Shown here: positions 21,676 to 33,700 of the stretch, in pieces
Numbering within the stretch: position 1 is the stretch's first letter
Layout: each line of letters starts with the position of its first letter
Assembly: GCA_026122225.1 (NCBI GenBank)
Contig: JANEZZ010001568.1
Location: 1 to 64,000, forward strand
Origin: Heloderma charlesbogerti
Taxonomy: Eukaryota > Chordata > Lepidosauria > Squamata > Helodermatidae
Direction: 5' to 3'
DNA length: 64,000 nucleotides
The notes under the pieces: model-generated
The model's input: the letters and a program-made list of their open reading frames with translations, nothing else
Told to the model about the DNA's origin: nothing
The model's database searches: none
Made by a program: the position numbers and the translations under genes

Positions 21676-22755
21676 GGAGGAGTTTCGAAGAGGCAGAGGA
21701 ACTAGAGATTAAATCGCCAACATTCGCTGGATCATGGAGAAAGCAAGAGAATTCCAGAAAAACGTCTATTTCTGCTTCATTGACTACGCTAAAGCCTTTG
21801 ATTATGTGGATCACAACAAACTGTGGCAGATTCTTAAAGAGATGGGAGTACCAGACCACCTTACCCGTCTCCTGAGAAACCTGTACGAGGATCAAGAAGC
21901 AACAGTAAGAACCAGACATGGAACAACCGAGTGGTTCCAAATTGGGAAAGGAGTACGACAAGGCTGCATATTGTCGCCCTGCTTATTTAACTTTTATGCA
22001 GAGTACATCATGAGAAACACCGGGTTGGATGAATCACAGGTAAGAATTAAGATTGCCAGGGGAATTATCAACAACCTCCGATATGCAGACGATACCACCC
22101 TAATGGCAGAAAGCGGAGACCATCTAAAGTGCCTCTTGTTGAGGGTGAAAGAGGAGAGTGCAAAAGCTGGTTTGAAACTCAACATTAAAAAAATGAAGAT
22201 CATGGCATCTGGCCCCATCACTTCCTGGCATACAGAAGGGGGAGACATGGAAGCAGTGACAGATTTTATTTTCTTGGGCTCCAAGATCACCACAGATAGT
22301 GACTGTAGCCTTGAAATTACAAGATGCTTGCTCCTTCAGAGGAAAGCTCTGGCTTTGAGAGCTGGACTATACGGAAGGCTGAGCGCCAAAGAATTGATGC
22401 TTTCGAATTGTGGTGCTGGAGAAGACTCTTATGAGTCCCCTGGACTGCAAGGAGGTCAGATCAGTCAATCCTAAAGGAAATCAACCCTGAGTGCTCATTG
22501 GAAGGAGACTGAAGCTGAAGTTCAAATATTTTGGCCACCTAATGCAAAGAGAAAACTCCCTGGAAAAGACCCTGATGCTGGGAAGGATTGAAGGCCAAAG
22601 GAGAAGGGGATGGCAGAGGATGAGATGGCTAGATGGCATCACTGATGCAATGAATATGGACTTGAGCACACTCTGGGAGAGACCGCAGGACAGGAAGGCC
22701 TGGCGTGCTATGGTCCGTGGGGTCACGAAGAGTCGGACACGACTGAACGACTGAA
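21676..22755 (+). mobile_element. BovB LINE RT fragment, copy 1
   Basis: Sense BovB from the RT fingers (FCFIDYAKAFDYVDHNKL) through RQGCILSPCLFN, YADDTTLMAES and the C-terminus to the 3' tail ACGACTGAACGACTGAAC. The first in-frame stretch covers 21734-22474. An internal deletion joins GGAAAGCTCTGGC to the TTTGAGAGCTGG block. 5'-truncated inside a repeat that abuts the minisatellite. Confidence 0.9.
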
Positions 22756-24579
22756 CAACAACAACATTTACATTTCACCAATGTCAGCAGCAGGGGAGCA
22801 TGGGTGAGAAGGTGCTATTGCACCCATGTCCTCCTTGTGGGTTTCTCATGGGCATCTCGTTGGCCACTGTGTGAACAGAATGCTGGACTAAATGGACGCA
22901 AAACGGCTCTTCTTATGTTCTTAAACAGAGAATACCTCTGAGCATATGCAGAATGCTTTTCTTTCACCACTGAGCACTTACATTGTCCCCCAACCAACTC
23001 TATTCCCCTCCATGCAACCATCCTTCCTCATCCTACCATCCTCCAGCAACTCTCCTCCACCTCCCTGTTGTTATGCACAAGCTCTCATTGTATCTTCTTG
23101 CCTATAACTTCATTTGTGTCAAGACGTCACCAGGATTCAGCCAATGAGTCTCTTTTCAAAACTAGGGCTAAGTTATGGAGAAACTCTGAGCCTGCACTAA
23201 ATGCCTTTCCCTCACCACTGAAGCCAGAGTCCATGCACCCCCCCCCCAATGACAAAACATGCATGGGACTGAGCTGGAAGGGTGGTCAGTTCATTAGACA
23301 GAATTGGGTAGGCACTCTATTAAGCCTGCAGTACCCTGCTCACAACTGGGGACTTATTTCTGAGTAAACATGCAGAACATCAAGGTGCAAACCTCCCTGC
23401 AAAAGTGACTTGTGCTGGAATCCTACGCACACTTTCCTGAGGGTAAGCCTCATTGCACATAATGGGGCTTCTGAGTGGGCATACATAGACTTGCATAAAT
23501 GAGCAGTATTTATCTCGCCTCCACTTAAAAATCAAACCGAAACTTCTCAAAGACTTGAGTGAGGAGAAGGAGGGAAACCAGCCCTCGTGTCTGTTTGTAT
23601 GAAGTCAAATACAGTTCCGAACTTCTCTTGCCCACCAAAGAGAATTCTCTTTAAGAATTCCCCAAGATATGCTCTGGGCGGAATAAAGAAGAGAGAGAAA
23701 GAACAGGGGAGGGGAGGGAAGACGAAAGGAAGAATGAGGATTGGAGATGCGGGGTGGTGGTGGTGGTGGAGAGAATTCCCTAAGCCTAGTGGCTCCGTTC
23801 AGAGAGGTGGTACTTCAGAGGAATTTAGGAGGCTGTGGAGGGTTTGTAAGGATTGCATATACTTAAATGAGGTGAGGTGGCCCACATCCACAGCCTCTGG
23901 CCACGTTCTCCCCATGACCGGGCCACCAGCCTGTGTCTGGGCAGGCTGAGCCGAGGGTGCAGGGAGGGCTCCCCCTCCCGCAGACCAGTGTTCTGCCATG
24001 ATGGGCTCCTTCTCCACACAGGAGAGAGAGAAAAGCATCCTCCATGTGGAGAGCGAGCAGGTGGGGGGGGGGCTCCTCCTCACCTCCTCTCTGGCATGAC
24101 CGTTGCTCCTGCACGTCCGTCCTTGTGGCAAGTCCAAGGCAAGTCTGAGAGCAAGGCGGTGGCCCAGCAAGGGCCAAGAGCCCAGCGTCACCAGGGGAGG
24201 GCCTGAGGGTGGCCAAGGGCAAAGCAGAAGTGGGCAGCCCATGGGGCGGAGTCAAGCACAGGTCCAGAGGTCAGCAGCACAGAGGATCCCCAACAAGAAG
24301 CCGGTAGAAAGAGGCTGTTTCCAGCACTGGGGAGATTTCAACTGAAGGCCTTTGTACCTGAGCTCCCAGAGCCCCACCCAGGGCTCAGCCGCAGTTCCCC
24401 ACAGGCCCTCTTGCAAGAGCCCTACTTGTGAGGAGGCCCTACTCACAAGGAGACCTCCTTTGCTGCTTCTCATGACAGGTGGTATCCCCTCCATGGGGGC
24501 TGACATATCCCGAGATTTCATGCAGCTCTGTGCAACCAGTGTAAAGTTATAGCTCTTTGCTTTGAGAGTTTTTGTTGAA
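22756..24579 (+). other. class II beta far 5' flank, non-coding
   Basis: Shared with 56090-57900. Contains a G-rich GGTGGTGGTGGTGG tract at 23755 and a C-run at 23230 but no exon I can support; open frames here are inconsistent between the two copies. Confidence 0.5.
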
Positions 24580-24880
24580 AAAAAGTCAAATTTTACCTGT
24601 GCCTAGCACAAAAACTACTGGGCCAAACGGTGTGAACTTTGGCAGGTGGAATCCTCTCCATGGGAGCTGAGAGCTCCCCAAATTCCATGTATTTATCTTG
24701 GAAACTGAAAAAGTTATGGCTGTTTCTATTTTCCAAAGCACGTCAATGGGAAAATGTCATAGCAGAATGATTGGCATATCTGAATCGTGCTTCGGATCTG
24801 AATCTGAAACGAAGCCCATGGGGTCCGAAGCAGTCTGAAGTGAAGTGGGGGCCGGGGTCTGTGCACAGCCCCAATTTGTA
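24580..24880. mobile_element. hAT-like MITE 3' half
   Basis: GGTGTGAACTTTGGCAGGTG, GAAGTGAAGTGGGGGCC and terminal TCTGTGCACAGCCCC resemble the hAT-type ends at 19016 and the region 51800-52440. Confidence 0.4.
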
Positions 24881-26040
24881 CAGGGCTGTACCACAACATA
24901 CATCCGAGTTTGCCTCTGCCGCTGCGGTCCTGCTCCCGTGTATGTCCTTCAGGGCGGCTCAGATGGCCGAGGCCGGGAGGCGGGACGACCGGCACGGCCT
25001 TTCACCTGGTCTTCCATCTCAGCCGGGACTCAGTCACTGCAAAGGGCTCGGATGTCATGCATCAGAAGCCAGCTTCTGGGAGTGTGTTTCTTTCCACCTC
25101 CAGGCTGGCTGGAAAGCAGAGTCCTCCTGAGCATGTGCAGAGTGTGCACTATTCTATGATTCTATGATTCCATTTTGTGATGCCTGTTCATGAATAAGAC
25201 AAACAGGTCCCAGCATGCTCCAAAGGGTTCCCACGGCTGTGCACAATCTCATGAACGGACAAAAGTGGTGAGCTCAGCGTAAGGGCAAAACGTAAGACTA
25301 CAAAGAGACCCATGCTGGATCAGACCACAGGCCCATCCAGTTTGCCACAGTGGGCAACCAGAGGCCCCAGTGGGAAGCTCAGGCAGGGCTTGAATTCAGC
25401 AGACCCTCCCGCTTGTGTTCCCCAGAAAATGCAGGTACTATATAGCCTCCATGACTACTTTCCTATAGGCTTTTCCCCACAGAGGGGAGCATTACAAAGG
25501 AAAGTGACCCACCAGCTGAAGTGGTACAGTTCATTCTACCACATAAGGAGGACTCTACCACCTCATGCTCTCCTCACCCATCCTGAGAAAGACTAGAGTG
25601 GGAATTCCGTTTGAACGCTGAAGGTTCAAGAATTTTAACCTTAACTCATCGGGCTGTATCGGGAGGGGGGGGGTGACAACTGGACCATAGCACAGCCTGC
25701 TTTGGGCCTCAACCCCCAGGACGTGTGGCACGAGAGATGGGGCTGTCTCCTGCTAAACTCCTCCCTCCCACGCCCTCCTGGCACCCTGTCAAAAATGCTG
25801 CTATGCCCATGTGTACAGGGCTGGACCACAACATACAGCCGAGTTTGCCTGTGGTGCTACAGTCCTGCACCTGCGTATAGCCTTCAGGGAGGCTCAGATG
25901 GCCAAGGCCTGGCAGGCAGGACAACCGGCACGGGTCTTTCATCGCCTCTGGGGGCTCAACCACTGCAAGGTGCCCGAATGCTGTCTATCAGAAGCCAGCT
26001 TCGTGAGCTGGACTCAATGCCTGGAGGCGTGTTTCTTTCC
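24881..26040 (+). repeat. internally duplicated 5' flank (24881-25110 and 25808-26040)
   Basis: Both blocks run from TGTACAGGGCTG through ACAACATACA and GAGTTTGCCT to a GTGTTTCTTTCCACCT end, separated by ~700 bp that include a CR1 terminal repeat (25150). The same pair occurs in copy 2 (58197-58430, 59139-59370), so the local duplication predates the 33-kb one. Confidence 0.65.
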
Positions 26041-26805
26041 ACCTGCAGGCCTGCATGGCACGCAAAGGTTGCAACCCCAGAAGCGTCTGCAGGTGGGGCT
26101 GGGCGAGGCCTCCCCTCAAAACCTGAGAGCTCCCCCCAGTCCGTGGAGACGGTTCTGTGCTGGAAGGGCCAGACGCTTCAGTCGGGGGTCAGGTGGCTTC
26201 CTCCGTTCCTCTTCGCAAGTGACCCATTTTGAAAGGGACCCATTTTGCCAGCATTCGGTTCCGTGCTGAGTCCAGGGTTGTGTCTCACCCTGGGAGCCTC
26301 CTGCTCTGCAGCCATGTCCGTGCCGGGCCCCACCTGGCTGCTTCCCTCGGCCCACTTGGGCAGCCTGGTCCCTCTGATGCTCACCTGTGAAGTGGCATCG
26401 GGGCTTATTTAATCTGAGCCCGGGGCTGGAAACGCTTTTCCAGACTGGCATTCACCTCAGGATCGAACATGTGGTGGTAATAGAAATGTGCCCCTGAGCA
26501 TGCGCAGAGTGCATTTACTTCCCTGTGGGGTAGCCTCAACAAGCTCACGCGCAAGTATCGGACACGCGGAGGACGCTGATTTTCCCGAGGAAGCCAGAAC
26601 TGCTTGGCCCAGGCCTGGGCGGGGAAGCAGGTCGGGTGCTGCCGGCCTGGCCTGGCCTTTCCCTCCTCACCCCACCCCGGCCCGGCCCGCACGCTGGCTC
26701 TGAGCGGGGGCTTTCCAGGCCCGGCTGGTCACCGGATGCGGCCCCTGCGTGCCCGTCTGTCGAGGTTTCTGTTTCGCGGGGACTTTCAGGAGTCGAGACT
26801 TGAGC

Positions 26806-26883
26806 TGCGCCAATCGCAGGCTCCGGGCCGGCCCTGGTCATCGGTTGCTGGGCAGGGAAGGCCTCGCCTTTGCAAATCCGTCC
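26806..26883 (-). promoter_or_regulatory. canonical S-X-Y module, minus orientation (gene B 5' flank)
   Basis: On the minus strand: S-like GGACGGA (26877-26883), X1 CCCAGCAACCGATG (26839-26852), X2 TGACCAGG (26833-26840) and Y ATTGG in GCGATTGGCGC (CCAAT at 26810-26814). The X1 start to ATTGG distance is 38 bp, the spacing used by class II promoters for RFX, CREB and NF-Y, which recruit CIITA. The S-to-X distance is about 8 bp longer than usual. It points away from exon 1, 760 bp upstream of it. It is conserved in copy 2. Confidence 0.65.
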
Positions 26884-27451
26884 CTTGAACGGGTCTCTCC
26901 AGGCGGCCCTGAACCTCTCAGACTCCTGCGGGCGGGACAGACTCGCTCGGGGGGGGGGGGGGGTCAAAAATGAACCACCGCCAAGGCCCCCCCCCCCGCC
27001 TCTCTGGGCCAGGCGTTCCACGTTTCCTGCTTTGGGCATGAAACAAGCGGGGGAAACCCACTGAAGGTCTCCCACTGACAGGCCCCCAGAGCAGATTCGG
27101 GGGTCTGCGGGGGAAGAGCAGCCTGCCTGCCAGACCCCTCAAGGAGCGGGGGGAAGCCCGGCCCCATCGGGAGAGGAGCCCCCTCCTCCTCCCAGCCCAG
27201 CACGGCCCCAATCCCAGGCCACACGTCCCGCCCGGCATCTCCGGGCTGCTCGTCGCCAAAGCCCACCAGACCAGCAGGCCGACTGACGCTCCGCTCGAGA
27301 TGCGGCTGCCTCCTGGAGCCCCTCGGCTGCAGCCCCCCTGGCCGGGCGGAAGGAGGAGCTGGGGGGGCTCCTTAACCCGCCCCCCCTCCAGCACAGACAC
27401 AGAGGAAGAGCCTCCCCGTCTCGTCACAGAAGACGAACCGGCCGCGCTTCT

Positions 27452-27495
27452 GCCGGAGACGGATGACGCCGCTGAATGGCGAATTCTCACTGGCG
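27452..27495 (+). promoter_or_regulatory. gene B proximal X box and degenerate Y box
   Basis: X1-like GCCGGAGACGGATG (27452-27465), CRE-like TGACGCC overlapping it, and CTCACTGGCG at 27486-27495 in Y position (ACTGG instead of ATTGG). The X1-to-Y offset is 37 bp and Y lies ~120 bp before the ATG, as expected for a class II beta promoter. The weak Y core makes this a tentative call; no S box is clear. Confidence 0.45.
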
Positions 27496-27615
27496 CCTCT
27501 CTCGCCCCCTCCGGGACTAAGGAGAAACATCGTGTCCCCCCCCCATCACAGACCCCAAAGTTTCCCTCCGGGGCTGGAAGCAGATTTTCTCTCCCGTCCT
27601 TGTGGGGCTGCAGCC

Positions 27616-27706
27616 ATGGGGCCGGCCTGGGCTCCCCCGGTGACGATGGTGCTGCTGATGGGGCCGTCCTTGGTCCCTGGGGCTGGAGGGAGGAAGGCGC
27701 CCCCAG
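27616..27706 (+). CDS. gene B exon 1, signal peptide
   Basis: ATG at 27616; 30 codons plus one base, ending CCCCAG|GTAAGG. The encoded start MGPAWAPPVTMVLLMGPSLV has a short hydrophobic core followed by small residues (PGAGG) suited to signal peptidase. The phase-1 end joins exon 2 to give Ala-Pro-Gln. The length and phase are those of other class II beta first exons, and copy 2 keeps it open with a Leu replacing the core Met. Confidence 0.8.
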
Positions 27707-30700
27707 GTAAGGGGAGGAGATGGGCGAAGGGGGGAGGAGGAGGGGGCTTGGAGAGAGACCCCCCCTTGTGCCCTTCACTATCCCAGTGGGACCCCCTTAA
27801 ACCCAAAGGCAGGTGGTCCCTGGGGAGAGAAAAGGGGGCAAGAGGGTGCCCAGGGAGGGTGGGTGGAAAAGCGAAGCGGGGCCCCCAGGATCCTCCCCCA
27901 GCCCCCCCTTCTGCCTCCCCCCATAGCCTCTGGAGCTGCCTCGAGAGGAGTCGGGCACTGGAGGGTCTGTCGCCCCCAAGGAGGCCCCCTTGGAAGGGGG
28001 GGAGTGAAAGAGGAAGAACAGAACAGGGCAGGACTGGGGCAGAGAGGAGCTGGTGGGGTCTGCGCTGAAACGGCGCACTGAGCACACTGTCCTTGCTGGA
28101 TCCGGCCAAGAAGGTCTGTCTAGTTCTCCCCCTTTCTCCAAGCGTGGCCCCCACGTGGCCCCCGCAGGCTCACATAGCCACTGCCAGCCGCCCTCCCCCC
28201 CCCTACGGGCAGAAGGGCTTTGCTGCCTTCACGAGGTGGGGGGGCCTCCCCAGAGAGAAGCAGGGATGGGGTGGGTGGGGGTGGACCGAACAAGCTCCTC
28301 CCATCGTCTGCCTCCCTCTGGGCTCCCCGCTTGGCAGCCTCCTTTGAGCAAAGCTCACCAGAAGTGGGGAGAGGCTCTTCCGCCCACGCTCACCGCCTGC
28401 CCTGGCATCAGCCGAGAGCCCTTGAGCAGCCAGGGGGACGGGCAGAAGCCCAGCCTGCACCCAGCAGTCCCAGCAGGGAGCTGCAGTGATGAGGGACATC
28501 TGCACCTGTGGAACTTCTGCCAGGCCCGCAGCTCTTAAGGGCAGAAGAGCCCTGCCAGGAAAGGGATGGTGGCCCCAGCCCTTCTCCCTGTCGCTGCCCT
28601 TCCAAACTCCCCCCCTCCCCCCCATCCCAATATGTGTAGAGTCCAGAGTGGAGGAGTTGAGGGTTGGAGGAGGGGACCCCCCTGCAGGGTCTGCCGGTGG
28701 TGGTCCTGGGAAGGCACTGCTCAACCCCCCTCCCCACTCCACGGCCCTCGGATGGGGTGGTGTCAGGGCCAGTATTTTTGGGCCTGAATTGTTGTGTTAT
28801 GTCTTGATTGCAGGCTGAGGGAGTAACTTACATCAACCCTGCAGTGTTGTCCAGTGCTGTTTTCCTGAAACTGCAGGTTGGGGGACAGAGTCGGGGAGGA
28901 CAACCCTGCAGTGCAGACCAGTGTTATTATACGTCTTCCAGAATGGAGGGGCCTGTGGCCATGAGAGAAGGGCGTAGGGCAGTCCTGCAGTGTAGTCCAC
29001 TGCTGGGATGGAGGCTGGTTGGGACCTTCAGCCAAAGCTCCTCTTACAAAACAGCCTCAGCTTGCAGCACAGGTCCCCCGCTTCACTGGCAGCCCCTCAG
29101 CCCCCTCCCGAGTCCAAATCAAGCTCTGAGCTGCAGGCAGAATCTTCGTCCTCCATGGACTTTCAGTGTTTAAAAGCAAAACAGGAATGAAATGTTTTCG
29201 CATAAAAGGCGACCTGAGTAAAGCTTGTGGGGGGGGCTCCTCCCTCTGCTGCGGCATTATTTTCTGTGGGGAGAGGGACCAACGTTCTGGGCACCTTCCC
29301 CTTCTGCCCCGCAAGAGAAGGAATCATGGAATAAGGTCTACTCAAACTGGTCCTTGGAGGGATCTGTCCAGGACATTTTGCCACCCAAGACATTTTGCTG
29401 CCTGAGGGGAACCAGAAAATCTGCCCCACCCCGGCTGTGCTCTGTGCGCCCCGACCTCCCAGTGCACACATTATCACACACTAATCAGATGTCCGGTCCA
29501 AATTCCAGCTTCTCCATGAAGCTCCTGGGATCCCTTTGGCCCAATCGCAAACTCTCAGCCTGACCTACCTCACAGGGTTGTTGTGAGGATAAAATGTGTG
29601 TGGGGGGAGGATTTGTACACCACCTTTAGTTTCTGGAGAAAAGGGGGAATATAAATATAATCACATAAAGTTAAGAGTAGCTGTGGTCGAAAAAACAGGA
29701 TTCTGACAAAATGCTATAAATGGTTCAAAACAAGCCACCCAAGTATGCAAAGTGACCATGTGTGCATTGCACGGCAGCTTATGATGCGCACGCAGGGACA
29801 CCCATGCAAAGATGAGATGCATCAAGCGATTCTTAATAGTCCTGATGGAATTTGTCAGTTGGATGGTATATAAAACTAAGGAAGCAATGCATTAAAATAC
29901 CGGACTTTGAGATTAAATTTATAGAGACCTCAGGAAGGCAGCTAAGGCTGCAATCCTGTGCACATTAACCTGGCGGAAAGCCCAGTTGTTCAGCCATCAG
30001 GAGTTTTAGGCGTCAGAAGTTTTAAGGGCGATGCAGTCGTGAGAGGGCCACCCCCATCTCAGTTAAGGGTGTGCAAATCAGCTTTATGAGTTTGCTTTTT
30101 AAATAAAAGCATCAAATGATGGGGGCATATTTGCAAGAGCAGGACAAGGGTCTGGCCATTCACAGCCCCAGACCCTCACTTCCTAAAGGCACATTATATC
30201 TAATTTAGTAAAATTTACTAAATTAGTAAATATAATAATACTAATGCTAACAATAAAGTTTATATAACCCAAACTTAAGTTTCAAACAGCTGTTCAACCT
30301 TTAACCATGCACAAGATTGGGTTGATAAGGACACTGTTTTATTTTTTAAATACGTGAATGCCTCCTGTTCCCTTTACAGTAACATTTCTTTTGGGAACGG
30401 ATTGAGCACACGCAGAAAGAAAGCTGGTGTTGGGGAATTAGAAGGACAGAAATGCAGCAGGAGGAGAGAGTTGCAGCAGACATTTATTCGTCAGAGGCTG
30501 AATGTCAAAGAGCGATCCTTTTTGCTCTTTGCTTCGAGAAGGACGGACACTAGTTGAGAGTGCTAGTCTCTGATTTTTTGTGTTTTCTTATCTTGCTTCT
30601 TCCTTTGTGCTGCGCGTGCTTCCATACCTTACCTGGGGCCCTCCGGATGGCTTGGACTTCAACTCCCATCAGCCCCAGCCAGCATGGCGAATGGTCAGAG

Positions 30701-33700
30701 ATACTGGGAGTTGTAGTCCAAAACACCAGGAGGGCACTAGGTTGGGGGAGGCGAGGGTCCGTCAGGTTGATTTGGGTTGCATTGTGTGAGATTATTTATA
30801 ACGTATCTGTACACACTCAGAGAGGGGGAGATAAAGGTTTTCCCTAAAAGGTGCATTAAAAACATTTAAATAAGTAAATAAAAATATGGGATGATATGGC
30901 TTGAAAGGGGGGTTAGTCAAAGCATGGAGGAGAAGCTTAGCAGTGGCCACTAGTCATCACGGCTATTTGCTGCCTCCCATCTCAGAAGCAGCATGCTGGG
31001 GGAGGTGGGCGGGAGAGGGCGATTCCTCTCCTGCTCTGCCTGTCGGGCATCGGTATGAACAGGATGCTGGACTAGAAAGGGCTTTGGTTTGATCCAGCAT
31101 CAGGGCTCTTCTCATGTCCTTAGTGTTGCATTTTCCTTCCACTCCCCCACCAGCCCACAGTCTACTCCGGAGGGTCCCCAACTACTGTCCCCAACCCTCT
31201 GGAGAGTCATGCATGACGTTCTGTCATGTGTGTCGGGGGGAGACACTAGTTGGATACTCCCCCCCCCACATATCCCACATCATAAGGGGATGTGTAAAAG
31301 CCAGAATGGAACAGGCTAGAATGGCCCCTTTATTTTGTTTTTAAAAACCATGGCCAAAATAGCGGCCTGTGTCAGAGGCACTTGGGGAGAATATTTTTTT
31401 GCCATTACAGGCAATAGTCCATATTCAAGACAAACAGCCCAGGACGGCAACTTCTAAGTGCGCCAGATCAGCCAAACTCGCCAGTCACAAATCACTATAT
31501 GGGACTGATAGAACCAGTCACAAAATGTCCACAGGAAGCGTGTTTCTGCAGCCGTTCCAGGCAACAGACGGCACTCCGGAAAAATAGCCCGGAACGGCGC
31601 CTCCCAAGCAAGCCAAATCAGCCAAATCCACCACTCAGACGTGACTCCATGGGAGGGATGGAATAAGCCGTTGAACCTCAGCAGAAACCTTATTCCAGCC
31701 TCTGATCAGAGGAATGGTCCATATTCCTAAGAACCACCAGGAACGATAAGTTGCAAGTGAGCCAACCCTGTATGGGACAGACGCAAGAAGCCAGAAACCC
31801 TCCACAGAAACCAAGTTCTGGTTGTTGTTGTTGTTGTTGTTCAGTCGTTCAGTCGTGTCCGACTCTTCGTGACCCCATGGACCATAGCACGCCAGGCCTT
31901 CCTGTCCTGCACTCTCTCCCGGAGCGTGCTCAAGTTCATATTCATTGCATCCGTGATGCTATCTAGCCATCTCATCCTCTGCCGTCCCCTTCTCCTTTTG
32001 CCTTCAGTCTTTCCCAGCATCAGGGTCTTTTCCAGGGAGTTTTCTCTTCGCATTAGGTGGCCAAAATATTGGAGCTTCAGCTTCAGTATTTGTCCTTCCA
32101 GTGAGCAGTCAGGGTTGATTTCCTTTAGGATGGACTGATTGGACCTCCTTGCAGTCCAGGGGACTCGTAAGAGTCTTCTCCAGCACCACAGTTCGAAAGC
32201 ATCAATTCTTCGGCGCTCAGCCTTCCTTATAGTCCAGCTCTCACAGCCATACATTACTACTGGGAAAACCATAGCTTTGATTAGACGGACCTTTGTCGGC
32301 AAGGTGATGTCTCTGCTTCTTACTATGCTGTCTAGGTTGGCCATAGCTTTCCTCCCAAGGAGCAAGCGTCTTTTAATTTCATGGCTACAGTCACCGTCTG
32401 CAGTAATCTTGGAGCCCAAGAAAGTAAAATCTGTCACTGCTTCCATTTCTTCCCCTTCTATATGCCAGGAAGTGATGGGGCCAGATGCCATGATCTTCGT
32501 TTTTTTAATGTTGAGTTTCAAACCAGCTTTTGCACTCTCCTCTTTCACCCTCAACAAGAGGCTCTTTAGATCCTCTTCGCTTTCTGCCATTAGGGTGGTA
32601 TCGTCTGCATATCGGAGGTTGTTGATAATTCTCCCAGCAATCTTAATTCTGACCTCTGATTCATCCAATCCGGCATTTCTCATGATGTACTCTGCATATA
32701 AGTTAAATAAGCAGGGTGACAATATGCAGCCTTGTCGTACTCCTTTCCCAATTTTGAACCAATCGGTTGTTCCATGTCTGGTTCTTACTGTTGCTTCTTG
32801 ACCCTCGTACAGGTTTCTCAGGAGACAGGTAAGGTGGTCTGGTACTCCCATCACTTTAAGAATTTGCCACAGTTTGTTGTGATCCACACAATCAAAGGCT
32901 TTAGCGTAGTCAATGAAGCAGAAATAGACGTTTTTCTGGAATTCTCTTGCTTTCTCCATGATGCAGCGAATGTTGGCGATTTGATCTCTAGTTCCTCTGC
33001 CTCTTCGAAACCCAGCTTGTACTTCCGGTAGTTCTCGGTTCGCATACTGCTGAAGCCTAGCTTGTAGGATTTTGAGCATCACCTTGCTGGCATGTGAAAT
33101 GAGCGCAATTGTGCGGTAGTTTGAACACTCTTTGGCGTTGCCCTTCTTTGGAATTGGAATGTAAACTGACCTTTTCCAGTCTTGTGGCCACTGTTGAGTG
33201 TTCCAGATTTGTTGGCATATTGAATGCAGCACTTTAACACCATCATCTTTTAGGATTTTAAATAGCTCGGCTGGAATACTGTCATCTCCGCTAGCTTTGT
33301 TGTTACTAATGCTTCCTAAGGCCCACTTGACTTCACTCTCGAGGATGTCCGGCTCAAGTTCAGTGACCGCACTATCATGGCTATCAGGGACATTCAGATC
33401 TTTCCTGTATAGTTCTTCTGTGTATTCTTGCCACCTCTTCTTAATCTCATCTGCTTCTGTTAGGTCCCTGCCTTCTTTGTCCTTTATCATGCCCGTCTTT
33501 GCACAAAACGTTCCCTTGAGATCTCCAATTTTCTTGAAGAGATCTCTAGTCTTTCCCATTCTGTTGTTTTCCTCGATTTCTTTGCATTGTTCATTTAAGA
33601 AGGCCTTCTTGTCTCTCCTTGCTATTCTCTGGAACTCTGCATTCAGTTGGGTATATCTTCCCCTTTCTCCCTTGCTTTTCGCTTCCCTTCTTTCGTGAGC

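Larger units (their letters stand above)
21190..30740. repeat. segmental duplication, copy 1
   Basis: Matches 54010-64000 with only scattered substitutions and a few indels. Offsets: 33180 at 21661, 33329 at 26281, 33304 at exon 1, 33300 at 30352. It contains a BovB RT fragment, class II 5' flank, promoter, exon 1 and the first 3 kb of intron 1. Confidence 0.9.

Noticed and set aside
26405..26692. 95-codon minus-strand frame downstream of the left-facing promoter
   Set aside because: Not conserved as an open frame of the same length in copy 2 and no signal peptide or domain.
21000..26800. possible class II alpha gene on the minus strand
   Set aside because: Searched for alpha-2 Ig exon words (cysteine pair, DCRVEHWG-type) and a signal exon after the left-facing S-X-Y module; none seen.
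26918..27778. 286-codon minus-strand open frame over the gene B promoter
   Set aside because: GC-driven shadow; the duplicate at 60411-61412 has a different reading and length.
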